From Polytrichum commune (taxonomy: Eukaryota; Streptophyta; Polytrichopsida; Polytrichales; Polytrichaceae): a DNA stretch of 64,000 nt. Below the pieces are notes generated by a model. It was not told the DNA's origin and made no database searches. It saw nothing but the letters and a program-made list of their open reading frames with translations. This document shows, piece by piece, positions 1 through 11,400 of this stretch. A program made the position numbers and the translations under genes. The stretch's first letter is position 1, and the number at the start of each line of letters is the position of its first letter. The DNA lies in contig OX485806.1 in the NCBI GenBank assembly GCA_950295325.1, positions 43,581,169 through 43,645,168 on the forward strand. The letters are read 5' to 3'.

Positions 1-430
1 CTCCATCTTGGATCAACATCCGCCAATGGCAAAGTGACTCGCCCGCGTATACACCTCAAAAGGTTTGGCAAACTCCGCAAGCTTGAGCACGGGCGGCAAA
101 GACAACTTGCTCTTAAGCTCCCCAATGGCTTGGTGGCACGGCTCATCCCACTTTTGGGATAGCCATTTCTTGCACAAGCCGGACAAGGTTCGACAACCAT
201 GGAGCTTAATGCTCTCATAAACAATGGTCATCCATCTTGGATCAACATCCGCCAATGATAAAGTCCTTCGTCTCCATGTGCATCTCAAAATGCTTATGAA
301 AACCCGGAAACTTAACCACATCTTGTGAAGGGAACTTGCTCTTGAGCTTCCAAAAGACTTGGTGACAAGGCTCATCCCACTCTTGGGATAGCCATTTCCT
401 CAATAAGTTGAATAAGGTCCTAGCAACCTT
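1..430. repeat. Tandem ~230-bp duplication
   Basis: The stretch beginning CATCTTGGATCAACATCC near position 5 recurs from about 234, followed in both copies by similar text ending in GGGATAGCCATTTC (about 156 and 385). Two diverged head-to-tail copies lie in the RNase H side of the left-edge fossil. Confidence 0.7.
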
Positions 431-1229
431 AAAACAAATCTAGAATGAAGTGGTGGTAGTAGTTGGCTAGGCCAACCAATGACCTAAGTCTTTTTTAAGT
501 CAAGGGCCAATTCTCCTCTTGGATTGCCTTGACATTCTTCATGTTTGTCCACCAACTTCCTTTGTCACCACATGCCTCAAGAACTCAATTTCTTCTTGAG
601 CAAAGTTGCAATTCACTCCTTGGCGGTAACATTTTGAGCAACACATTGGTGTATACATCCTTGTATGTCACCAACATCCCACAAGTATGGTTTGGGGGAG
701 GCCCATATTTCCTAGCCTCCCCATGAGTTCCTTGGAGTTGCTCCAATTGAACCACGACCATTATGTTTACCATTTTTCATTTGGTCCATTAAGACCAAAT
801 TCAACTTGGGTCCTCCTACCATAGGAGTCCTTGTCAATTTGAACCTCAATTCTTTGCCATTATGACACATCATAATGCACGGCAAGCACACCGGCTTGCA
901 CCTCACATCTATCATGTGAGTTTCAAAGAAGGCGGCCTTCACAATGACATGCATTTCATCTATTTCACATGGTGTGAAATTTTGACAAAATTCCAATGTC
1001 CCACATTGAAAGGTTACATGCATTGCGGCCTCCTTTGTCTCATGCGGTTCGCCCTTTCCAAACCGCACCTTGGTGGGCTTCACCACTCTACCAATCGGCA
1101 AACCCCAACTCCCTTGTGAGCTTTGGGGTCATGAAAGAATGCCTTAAGTCTTTGTCAACCCATGAGACAAGTCTCCCATTCATTTGAGCCTCAAGGTACA
1201 AAATACTTGGCCTCGGCTTAAGGCTACTA

Positions 1230-1565
1230 GCCTTGGCCACAAAGCCATCGTCCAACATTTGGTCCTCGGCAACTTGGCTTGGCTTGGTCCGCAAAGCCAA
1301 TTTTAAACATTTCGTCCGCAGGACAAATTGGTTTGGTGCCACAAAACAAATTTCTAATAATTTGTCCGCAAAACAAACATGTTTTGCCTTGGTAGCACAA
1401 AGCCACCTTCCCACACTCCGTCCGCGGCACGAACATGAATTGCCTTGGTAGGACAAACCCACCTCCCGACATTCCGTCCGCGGCACAAGTATGATTTGCT
1501 TTGGAAGCATAAAGCCACCTTTCAACATTCCGTCCGCGGCACCAACATGTTTTGCCTAAGTAAAA
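1230..1565. repeat. Imperfect ~66-bp tandem repeat in the gypsy fossil
   Basis: A unit containing CATTCCGTCCGCGGCAC followed by a segment like TGCCTTGGTAGCACAAAGCC recurs about four to five times with divergence. It lies in the gag-side part of the left-edge fossil. Confidence 0.65.
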
Positions 1566-2207
1566 TGGACCAAACAATTTGCACTCATTTCTTTGGGACC
1601 TACTTTGGCTAAAACCACTTGTGGTGATGCGCCGCCAAACTTCTCTTTGGGACCATCGGCTTCAATGCTCTTGCAAACTTGATGGTCCCCACCATGTCCT
1701 CAAGAAGCCTTGGGGACTTAAACAAGGCATCCACCACCGGTTTTTAAAACCCCACCTAAAAGGATGCATTTCTTAGAAAACTCGTCCGTTTTAGGTGTAT
1801 CCTTCATTTGTGCGTTTGAATAGCGCACATAGGCCTTAAGAGGCCCCGGGTGCCTCATTAGCACCAAATTCATTCCAACATCAATACCTTCCAAGCATTT
1901 CGAATTGGAATTTCAATCCAACATTAATGCCCTCCAAGGTTTTGGATGCTTTCGATATTCTAGACCCAAATGTTTTTTTCAGGTTTGCGGGAGCCCTTTT
2001 CAAAGCACTCCTCCATTTTCCTTACCAAATCCACCCTCATGCCCACCATTGTCATTAGAACCAATGGTATGGTCAAATTCCACTTGCACATGATCCTTGT
2101 TCCAATTTGAGCCTCACAACCTTTTGGAAACCCCGGGCTCACCATCATAACCCGCATTTTTGATACCCATGTTTCCCTCAAAGTGCGAGCTCAAAACTTG
2201 GAACCCT

Positions 2208-2220
2208 GCTCTGATACCAA
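2208..2220 (-). other. Primer-binding site, initiator tRNA-Met type
   Basis: On the minus strand TGGTATCAGAGCA directly follows the LTR end. This is complementary to the 3' end of plant initiator tRNA-Met and is common in plant LTR elements. It fixes the orientation of the left-edge fossil. Confidence 0.8.
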
Positions 2221-2221
2221 G

Positions 2222-3195
2222 TGTCGCAACCCTTGCTAGCCCCCCTTGACAATCTTGCCAATTTTCAATTCTAGCAAAGGTTACGAGCGCTAACCATTCG
2301 CATTCCGCCATGCTAATGGTTAGCTCCTCCTACCCCGGACCTTATAGTTCATAGGAGGGAACCAACCCTCCTACTTTGCTTTCGGGACTCACCCCTTAAT
2401 CGGTAACCCATTTCTTGGATGTGGACTTCCATCCATGGAAGTCCAATCCTATGTTGATCATCGCGTTGCCGGAGCAACACTACAACAACCCGAACCATAC
2501 TAGGCAACTATGGCCTCACATTGGGCCAATGCCCATGGAGGCCGTGCCGTTTGGCCTCGGGTGGGTGAGGCCACACCACCTCACCCATATAAGCCTCTAG
2601 GACTTCACACGGGGCCCTTACCCCACCGTCAACCAACCTCTTGTCTCTCTACCAAGAGTTGGGGCCAAGTGGACACTTTACTTTAGCCGTTGGGCCTAGA
2701 AGCCCCCAGCAGCTTCAGACCATCATAACTTCCTTTTATGATGTCTGATTCTAATAACCAACCACTCCATTGTCATCTACGCTTCACGTACATGCTGATG
2801 GACTCCTCACTTGCCCCATTCAGGCAAATATTGAGGAAGTTATGCCTGTTTGAACCTTGGCAGTCCCGGGAATCACTCCCAGGCACTGCTGTACCAGGGC
2901 GCTGTCCCGGGACAGCGCCCCACTCAAATGGCCATAACTCCTAGCTTACACCTCCGATTGAGGTGTTCTTGAGCTTACTAGAATCACCACGCCATGAGCT
3001 ACGCATAACTCATGGCCTTCCCCTTGTGCCTCCTAGTCTTCGTGGGTGGGAGGCGTTCCCAACGCCCGGGGCCCTCACCCACATTAGGATCACTTGGGCC
3101 CTCTCACCAACGGCGCCACAAGTCCCGGGTGTCACTCCGGGGTCCCCCTTGTGCCCATGGTGTTTTGGGCACTCTTCATGGAGAGGTGCGCGACA
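2222..3195 (-). repeat. LTR of the left-edge gypsy fossil
   Basis: The segment starts TGTCGCAACC and ends GGTGCGCGACA on the plus strand, giving a perfect 6-bp terminal inverted repeat TGTCGC/GCGACA of the TG...CA type. Immediately left of it lies the reverse complement of TTGGTATCAGAGCA, the usual initiator tRNA-Met primer-binding site, so 2222 is the inner end of a 5' LTR read on the minus strand. The outer end at 3195 rests only on the inverted repeat. Confidence 0.65.
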
Positions 3196-5879
3196 GGTGA
3201 AGTATGAATCAATGGTTCTTTGGTGAGATTCATGTGCATGAACAACTTGCAAATATTTCTCAATCTGCACCAACTAACCCACATACTTGGACACATCACA
3301 TGAACGTGATTCCATGTACCTTCTAATGGTACCAAAACTAGATTGCAAGTCACTATAAGATGGAATGGGTTCCACCTCACACTCCTCTCCCTCACAAAGA
3401 ACTGGATGTGTAGTTTTTATCATCCATATTATGATTGTATTTCATTCGTTAACATTTATAGAGTCAAATTTACAAAGAAAAGAGTACCATTTTGTTAACA
3501 GTTAACACGTTTAACATTTATAGTGTGCAATATGTGGGGAGTAGAAGAAAGTTAACATTTAGAAAGGGTTAACACTTATAGGTGTAACACTTATAGAGGG
3601 TGGACTGTATGTGGAGAATTTTTTTTAAGAGACCTCCTTCGTGTTTACTTCAAATAGTAAATGTTTTTAATTTACAGTAATATGTACTATATTACACGTG
3701 TTTGGATATTGAATTGGTGACGTCATACTGATGTAAGCCCTAATGTTGTATTTTATAAAAATATTTCTATGTTTCAAAAATCTATAAGTGTTATGAATGG
3801 GGAAATGTTGGCCTATTTCCACGGTAATAGAGTACCTAACCCTTAAAAGTTTCTAAAAATAGTTCGATGTTTTCATTCAATCCCACGGTTATAGGTGCAT
3901 TTTTCCTCTCAATTCATGTCTCAAATTGAGTCCTCCGCTCTCCGCTCTCCGCTCGCATATTAACTTTCCCCAGCGGAGAGCGGGAGGAAGCTCTGCTACG
4001 GAAGGAAGTTTTGTGCATAGGGCTCTTTCTCTCTGGCACATGTGACCCGGGCACGGTGGCTATTGAATGCGTTCCCAAAGGAGGAAGATACAAGGGGAGA
4101 GTTAAGTGATTATGATGGTGGTAGTCATATAGGATGCGGTGGAAAACAAACAGTGCACATGATGTGTAGGGAAGCGAAGCGGCGCAAGGTGGTTGCCGCA
4201 ACTTCGAGTGAGAAGACCTCAAAATCGGCAAGGTTGCAGATCCAAGTGGTAGGTGTGTGGGCTGGAGGAGATGCCTGGATATCAGGGCTATCGGAAGTCC
4301 TCGGTGGCGAGGGCACGAGAATGGTGAGGGTTTGACTGGAAGGTAAGAATGAATAGAGAGGGTTTCTTCCTGGATGCCACGACAGTGTGCATCACGGCGA
4401 CACCTATCATCGTTGGTCTTGCAGAACGACATTGCCATGGGTGTGAAGCTGGATGGTAAAGCAAAACACATCAGGAGGCTGGGTTGCAGTAATAGCATCA
4501 AAGAGGTTATCGCGCCTACGGGCAACAGCCAGGAGGAATCTCGATGAAGGTGGAGAGGTGGGAGATGTAGGAATGCTGGTGAGAGCTCACGTGCTTCGAC
4601 CCTGACCGCAGTGGTGAGATTTGGCAATGGTGACTGGTGTTAGGGAGGTTAAACAGGTGATTAGTGGGAGGTGCTGTCCGATTTTCAACATGCGGAGCGA
4701 CAAATCATGAAGCGCAGTCGGGCTTGGAGATGTTCTTGATGGTTGTGTTCCGAGGATTGGGAGGGGATGCTCAAGTCCTCATAAAGTCGGAGTTCCTTCG
4801 TGAAGCCATCGGTGAAGTCCGTAAACAAAAGATAAAATAAATAAATAAAAACATTAAAGTAAAACGAACATCGGGTTTGGAATGCCTGTCGATATGGTTG
4901 TTCCACCCTTCCAAGAGCATAGTTCGAGTGAGCACACAAGGGCCAATCTGCATGAGCCAGGCAAGTTGGTTTGAAGAGGTCGAATTCATATTAATATTTC
5001 CAGGCGCTGGTGGTGGAGTAATGCCAATGCATACGAGGTCTACTAAGCCGAGTTAGGTGGGGATCTTAAGGAGTCGGACGGCGTTCAGTAAGGAAACCAG
5101 TTGCATGAAGAGGAGCGTGGTGTGAAAGAAATGGGTGGTGGACTGGCTTCTGGCAAGAAATGGGAAGAGCAGCGACTGACGCCTAGCAAGGACTCATCAG
5201 GGTGTAAGGTAACTACTGGGTGTTCCACGATTCGAACACCAACGTGGAGAAAGAGGGAGAGAGAGACTTCCAAATCAATGGGTCATTTGAGCAATTCAGT
5301 GACCACCGGATGGTGTCAGGCGGCAACAACTGGGAATTCGGGGAGCTCCCGCTCTCATGCTTGACCTCGGAGTTAGGACAGAGGCACGCACGGGTCTTAT
5401 GCTGGCAGGATGGGAGGCTACTCTGAGGACACACGGGGCGAGCGGTTGCAGCTCCGGATGGAGTTGTGTGCGGAGATGAGGGCATAGGTAGGAAGTCGCA
5501 AACAATGTACAACTGAGTAATGATTGTGGTTTTTCTTCTAGCACATGCGGGAAATGGGTGATCATAATTCACAAAGGAGAGAAGATGAGTCTGTGATACA
5601 TGGACTTGGAAATGGTCGGCCCGGAAGTGGGAAAGGTAGGTTGTGGCAGCTTGCTTGTTTTGCTTACTAGGTGCAACCTCTTAGGATCAAGGTGCATGGT
5701 GGAAGGCTGCCATCAGCGCAACACCATGGTTACATCGTGAGTACTCATCGAAGGGAATTGTTGGGTAGCTGAGTCATGCTAAGGGTGAATTGCTAATCAT
5801 GAAAATTGAAGTGAGGCTTAAACAAAAGTGCTAGGACTTGATGGGTAGAGGTAGGATGATTAAACCTTGGGAGGAGAGG
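3196..5879. other. Unassigned intergenic DNA between two gypsy elements
   Basis: No gene is recognised. From 3440 to 3610 an AT-rich part repeats the words GTTAACATTTATAG and AACACTTATAG several times. From about 3950 to 5880 the plus strand is GA-rich without a convincing reading frame. The longest open stretch, on the minus strand at 3914-4627 (237 codons), is rich in Ser, Pro, His and Leu and matches nothing I know; it looks like a by-product of the base bias. Confidence 0.5.
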
Positions 5880-6580
5880 TGTGAGCCCAAAAGGGTGCCC
5901 ACATTTAGTCTTAGACCCTTGAAACGTTAGTTGATGCACTTTGAAGTAGCATGTTACTTCACAAAAATATAAAAAGAGTGAAATGTTAGTCTTAGAAGTA
6001 CCATGTTGTAAGAGGCTAGGATGTGAGTTGTTATTGTGTTTTTACCTTCGGAAGGATTTGAGTGAATGAGGATAGGTAAGGAGAACTTGGATTGAGTAGT
6101 TAGTGAGTAGGCTAGTACAAATGGATGGAGACAACCAAAGTGACTCAAGAGGCAAGTGCATTCGAATTGGCATGAATGGAGGATCACATGGAGCGCACAA
6201 GTGGACCACCTCATCATAGCCACTTAATGGGGAAGGCCCAAGGAAGAATGCAAGGTGGAGGATAAGCAAATTCTCAAAGCACCAATCAAATCACGAGTTA
6301 AGCATCGTGGTTTGAATTAAGTGGTGAGCGACGATTTGGGAAAGTAAGGGGAGAAAGTTATGGCGGCGGAAAGCGAAGGAGGCTAAGTTTGGGTTGAAGC
6401 ATCCCAAGTTTGGTAAAGTGTGGTAGGTAGAAAGCCAAGGCTAGTTAAATGTTCGAATTAGGATCCTTGTTGATCATTTGAGGGAGGAAGGCTTAGAAGA
6501 TAGGATTGGCGCCTACTAAGTAGGAGGAAATCTCAAGGGCTTATCGTGAGCCTTGAGGGTGCTCACCCCCTCAAGCTTAC

Positions 6581-6587
6581 TATATAA
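6581..6587 (+). promoter_or_regulatory. TATA box of the LTR promoter
   Basis: TATATAA, preceded by CTCAAGCTTAC and followed by a pyrimidine-rich stretch, lies about 700 bp into the LTR; the same word is in the 3' LTR near 15492. It is a plausible Pol II TATA box for the element transcript. The start site itself is not determined. Confidence 0.55.
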
Positions 6588-7080
6588 TCCCTCATTCTTC
6601 CCTCTCTTTCCTTTGTGCTCCAAGGCACCCCACGAGTTATAAGTGTGGGTGTGGGAAGCCATATTGGAGCACATGTGTGTGCTTAGTTTTTAGTTTGAGA
6701 GCCAAGGCTTGTTAGCCTTGAAGAGGGCTTGACCTCTTGGTAGAATTAGTGTTGACGTGAAGGATTTTAAAGTTAATTCATGATTCCAATTTGTGGTACT
6801 TAAAGTTCATGTTTTGAATACACGTGGTTGCAAGTTCCATGTTTAAGAGTTGAGCACTTGATGTTGTGATGAGTGCAAAAATATACTTGTGTGGATTAGT
6901 TAGTCTTAGTGAAGTTAGGAAATTCTCTCTCCCCCTCTCCTCTCTAGGATTTTAGGATTTTAGGATTAGAGAAGAATTGTGTGATTAGAAAGGGGTTGTT
7001 AGTAGAATTAGGGAAATTAGGTAGGAAGATTAGTTAAGGGCTTGAATAATTAGTGAGGTAGTTGGGGATTACAACTACAA

Positions 7081-7360
7081 AGTTGTGGGTTCATGAAGGA
7101 GCTGGGTTTATGAAGGAGCTGGGTTTGTTTAGTTAGAAAGTAAAGAGCTGGGTTTATGAAGGACCTGGGTTTGTTTATTTAGAAGCTAAGGAGCTGGGTT
7201 TATGAAGGAGCTGGGTTTATGAAGGAGCTGGGTTTGTTTAGTTAGAAGCTAAGGAGCTGGGTTCATGAAGGAGCTGGGTTTATGAAGGAGCTGGGTTTGT
7301 TTAGTTAGAAGCTAAGAAGCTGGGTTTATGAAGGAGCTGGGTTTATGAAGGAGCTAGTTA
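7081..7360 (+). repeat. Nested tandem repeat inside the 5' LTR
   Basis: The 17-18-bp word GAAGGAGCTGGGTTTAT recurs about ten times, grouped into units of about 60-70 bp that end TTTGTTTAGTTAGAAGCTAA. The 3' LTR has only about two to three copies of the short word, so the array length differs between the two LTRs of one element. Confidence 0.85.
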
Positions 7361-7498
7361 AATCCAAGACCACTTGAAGGGTGAACCTTGCACTATGGAC
7401 TCATCCAAGTCCAAATCCAATACCGCGGAGGAATGTGAGCCCAAACCCACTACTCGGACTACGGACGCTTAAGGGTGGGGGGTTTGGCCTCACATAAT

Positions 7499-7516
7499 TG
7501 GTGCGTCCGCCGGGAG
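7499..7516 (+). other. Primer-binding site copy 1 (tRNA-Gly)
   Basis: TGGTGCGTCCGCCGGGAG begins four bases after the LTR end and is complementary to the last 18 nt of tRNA-Gly(UCC) with CCA. It continues without a break into the complement of the rest of the tRNA. Confidence 0.9.
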
Positions 7517-7573
7517 TCGAACCCGGGTCTATTGCTTGGAAGGCAATTATCCTAACCGTTGGACTACAGACGC
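7499..7573 (-). tRNA. Full-length tRNA-Gly(UCC) copy, retro-inserted at the primer-binding site
   Basis: Read on the minus strand, this 75-nt segment is a complete tRNA including the CCA end. The acceptor stem is GCGTCTG with CGGACGC (one T-G wobble). The anticodon arm is ATTGC-CTTCCAA-GCAAT, giving anticodon UCC (Gly). The T arm is CCGGG-TTCGACT-CCCGG, with a B-box-like GGTTCGACTCC. Its 3' 18 nt are the complement of the element's primer-binding site TGGTGCGTCCGCCGGGAG at 7499-7516, directly after the 5' LTR. The encoded CCA and the position show it was copied from a mature tRNA primer and is not an ordinary host tRNA gene. The internal A and B boxes look intact, so antisense Pol III transcription is possible but unproven. 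Confidence 0.92.
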
Positions 7574-7621
7574 TTAAGGGTGGGGGGTTTGGCCTCACAT
7601 AATTGGTGCGTCCGCCGGGAG
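7574..7621 (+). repeat. Second copy of the LTR tail plus primer-binding site
   Basis: Directly after the tRNA copy, the last 26 bases of the LTR (TTAAGGGTGG...CCTCACA, 7574-7599) are repeated, then TAAT, then a second primer-binding site (7604-7621) that leads into the normal leader. The order is therefore LTR, site 1, tRNA, LTR tail, site 2, leader. Confidence 0.95.
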
Positions 7622-8489
7622 CGAAGCGGAAGGTAGTTACAAGACTTGGAGGCGACTAGGAAAAATTGGAGACACAAACTTGAGAGAAGGGAAGGAGCAC
7701 CCGAAACTCGGTAAGTATTCTCTCTTTGGGTTACATTTGAATTCATTGTATTTCAACTATTCCTTGGAATGAATTGCATTGTCAATTACGCAAATTCATT
7801 TTTGAGGAAGGAGCGCGGCGAAGGTGCGTCCTCAACCTTTTTGGGGATTTGCTAAGAACTTAAAAGGAACCTATAACCGAGTAGCTCATTAAAACATTAG
7901 AGGGTAAATTCACCTTAGGACATTGAACTTTGACACTCACCTCGGGGTGAGTCTCAAAGTTTTGGGAGTTGTCATTTCATGCTGTAGATTAAATTAATAT
8001 TTCACAAAGTTTATGGTGTTGTTACATTGAGTCACGATTGAGGGGAGTGCTAACTCACAGGGGGATGCGATTGCTCAAGGTATGTTTATTTCTTCAAAGT
8101 GAACTCATTAACTAATTAAGGAATGCCTTTTGTACTCGTGATTGTTGTTATCCGTTGTAGAGGGTAATTCCCGAATTGTGGATGGTGTGAGAAGTTGAAG
8201 GGTGAAGCCTCGACTTTTAACATAATCTACTCGGAAGGTCACCCCCTCACAATCGGTATTGTGGTGAGTGTTAATTTGCGGGAAGGTGCGGAGGTGATGC
8301 TCCGACTTAACCAAAAAATTAACATGAACATGCCTATCCCCTATTGGGATTCTTTCACCTAAGTGGGCTTGCAGGTTCTTTTCCTCACCTCCTAAAAAAA
8401 TTATAACCACACCAAGACAAGTGAAAATATTAAGAGGGGAATTGCTAGGATTATGTGTGGTCAAGTGAGGGTCGATCGATTCTTATGGA
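7622..8489 (+). other. Leader (5' untranslated region) of the gypsy element
   Basis: About 870 bp lie between the second primer-binding site and the first gag codon. No coding signal is recognised. Packaging or dimer signals are expected here in such elements, but I cannot point to one. Confidence 0.6.
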
Positions 8490-11400
8490 ATGCAAGGTAG
8501 GACTCGCTCACAAAAACCAAGTTTGATAGTAGGACTAGAGAAATCTACTCGAAAGAGGCGGTCCTCTAAAATCAGTGATAGATTAGAACAAGATAATGTT
8601 AGAATAGAGAGTTGTTTGAACGTCGAACCTAGGACTAGGTCAATTCTAGACACCTTAGAACTTGGAGCTCAACTTGAAGAGGAGATCACTCCCTCCAAAT
8701 TGAGTGGTGAAACTTCTTCGGAAAATTACACACTTAGAGAAGAATTCCCGGTAGAAGTTGATAGGGGATTGTTGAATAGTTCACCGGTCACCATGGCCGA
8801 GGAACGGGGGATGGATCCACCACCCATACCCCCAATTCCGCCCATACCTCCTATACCTCCAATAGACCCATTGGTTAGGCCAAGAGGCCTACCAATTGTG
8901 GTTCCACAAAATTTAGCGGCGATGGATATGCCATCTCATCTCCCTAAATTTTATGGGACCAAGGATGAAGACCCCTCTCGGCACATGGAACGGTATATCG
9001 AACGGTTGGCTAGCTTCCTCATAACCGACCCGGGTTATTAGTTAGTGTGGTTTCCTACCACTCTAGAGGGGGAAGCCTATGAATGGTATCGGGATCATGC
9101 CGAGGGACATTTTAGGAGATGGGAACAATTACAAAGGGAGTTTCTTAACGAATTTAGGCCGGAAGTGGGTCAAAGTACCGCATTAAGGGCATTGTCGTCA
9201 TTGAAGCAAGGAAGGGAGGAAGAAATTTCGGCTTACATTAGGAGGTTTGATTTAGTGTGCACTAGATTTGTGGGTACCATGCTCAACGACGACACGCTAA
9301 AGCAATTTTTCATTCAAGGGTTTTTTAAGTCCGGAACTATTAGGGGTGTTCTAGAAAGGAATCCCTTGACCTTGGCGGATGCCAAGCGTGCGGCTAGAGA
9401 TATTGAAAACTTGGATAAAGATCACGAAAGGCTATGGAGAAGGGAGGATGAATTGATCCCACAATTCATCCCCATACGCCCTAGGGTGGTAGCGGTAGAA
9501 CCCGCTAAGTATGAGAACCAAATTCCATATGCCATTGTGGACACCGGTCCCCGACCTTTAGCGGTTAGGGAACCGGCACCTCTTTTGGCACTACCGGCCC
9601 CTAGAACGGATCCACACTTGGAGGAGGTTGAGAGAAGACTAGGTGCTAGCCAACTAGGATTCCAAGAGGCTATGATAAAACAAATGCAAAGCCTCACGGA
9701 TCAAATGTCATTAATGATCCGAAGTCAACAACCGGGGCCTCCACCCCCGGTTGAGTCGGGTAGGCATTCTTCCGGATTATGGTGTGTCCAATGTGGCCAA
9801 CCGGGCCACACGCGTCAATTTTGTAGAAGTGGACAAAACCGTGACCAAAGAGGAAACGGTAACCCACCTCAACAAAATCAACGAGGTCAAGCGCCACCTC
9901 ACTATGGAAATGGAAGCAATAGAGGACCACAACCTAGAGGGCAAGGTGGCCAAAATTTAGAGAAGAAGGAATTTCATCCCTTTTGTGGAAGGTGGCACGC
10001 TCAAGGACAATGTTGGTCCGAAGGTCAAGAGTTTAATTGTAGCAATTGTGGAGGAAGTCATCCCTCGGATACGTGTCGACAACCGGACAAAATAATTAAT
10101 GTCCCTTACCCGGTGGCTAATCCACAACAACAAGCAAGGGATAATATGCGAGGTGCTAGGCCACAAGGAGTACCGGCCAATGAACTTAGGCCACCTAACT
10201 TATACTATGACCATAGTAATGCTAGGCAAACTTTTCATCCACCGGCGGGCTTGCAAACTACAACCGGTTACATTCCAATACAAAATAGACAAGGAGTTCC
10301 ACCTAATGGTAGTAACGGGAGACAAGCGCCTCCAACGGATCCGGGACCATCTAACTCCCAAGATGTTAGGTTCATGGATGGAGTGTTGGAGGCCACATGT
10401 GATGACATGCTTCCTCTCCCAACGAGAATTGGAGAGGAGCAAAGTCAATGGCCTCCTCACACCAATGCTATTACATATGAGTTAGTGAAGGGTAAGGGTG
10501 TGGTTGAAGAAGCACCTGCACTAGCGGTAACTACTAGGGCTAGGAGAGGGGATGCCCCGTTGGAGGTAGGAATGGGAGAGCAAGGAAATTACTCTTCGGA
10601 TGAAGAGATTAATCTCTCCGAGTTGGATAGGGTAGCTAGAAGAGCTACTAAGGATGTGGAGAGGGAAAATATAATTTTACAAGATAGGGAGAGGACTAAT
10701 GCGGTACATGACTTGGATAATAGCGATGTGGGTGAATGGGAAGGACCGGGGGTTCCCGTAGACGAATTCGACGTAGTGGGTAATTCTAAGGTGGAAAGAT
10801 CTACCGGGTACGACTTGTGGGCGGACCTTAGTACACTCAAGGCGGATATTACTTTCGGCCAACTATTGGAAATTTCACCCACGGCAAGGAAAACATTAAA
10901 GGAGGGAATGCCGGTACACAAGAGGATGAGGAAGGTGAAAGCTAAAATAGCCGCTAGGATCCAATCACAAGGTGGAAGAGACGTGAAAGCTATAGAAATA
11001 GAAGTTGTTATAGTAGATAAGGTGGTTCCTAATGTGCTAGTCGACGGAGGGAGTAGTCTAAATATACTACCGGAGGATACTATGAAAAAATTGGGACTTG
11101 GACTCACGGGGCCTTCACCTTTGGTCATAAATATGGCAAATCAAAGTTCGACTACGCCTTTGGGGATGATCAAGGATTGTAGAATGACTACGGGAGGTGA
11201 GGAGTACTTGGTCACCTTCCATGTCATTAAAATGCACTCCAACAAGGACACCTTCCCCATTTTGCTAGGTAGGCCTTGGTTGCGGATGGCGAATGCTATG
11301 GTCAATTGGGGTGGACCTAAACCATCCATCACTTATGGTCCGGAGGGTAATAGGGTCATAGTGTCCATTGGTTCATTAGAAGGATGGATGAAGAAGGAGA

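Larger units (their letters stand above)
1..3195 (-). mobile_element. Broken Ty3/gypsy LTR retrotransposon fossil
   Basis: This is an old, heavily broken Ty3/gypsy copy on the minus strand that runs off the left edge of the window. In element order it shows an LTR (2222-3195), a primer-binding site for initiator tRNA-Met, a gag-like stretch with internal repeats, an aspartic-protease-type region around 712-1101, and an RNase H region around 13-375 (peptide FEVYTRASHFAIGG, matching the usual FEVHTDASDFAIGG block). The order gag, protease, RNase H is normal for Ty3/gypsy and the wording resembles the chromovirus side. There are many breaks. The family call is firm; the exact clade is not. Confidence 0.8.
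5880..7494 (+). repeat. 5' LTR of the young gypsy element
   Basis: A 1615-bp LTR with TGTGAG...CTCACA ends. It matches the 3' LTR almost exactly up to about 7090. After that it carries an expanded tandem array where the 3' LTR has a short version plus a different segment, then both resume identically from TTAAATCCAAGACCACTTGA to the end. The 3' LTR also has a 10-bp longer pyrimidine stretch just after the TATA region. Confidence 0.93.

Noticed and set aside
3914-4627. 237-codon open frame on the minus strand as a gene
   Set aside because: Low-complexity Ser/Pro/His/Leu composition, no family motif, lies opposite GA-rich DNA; best seen as a chance frame.
7499-7573. An ordinary host tRNA-Gly gene on the minus strand
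   Set aside because: It encodes CCA, sits exactly at the LTR primer-binding site and is followed by a duplicated LTR tail, so it was copied from the primer tRNA.
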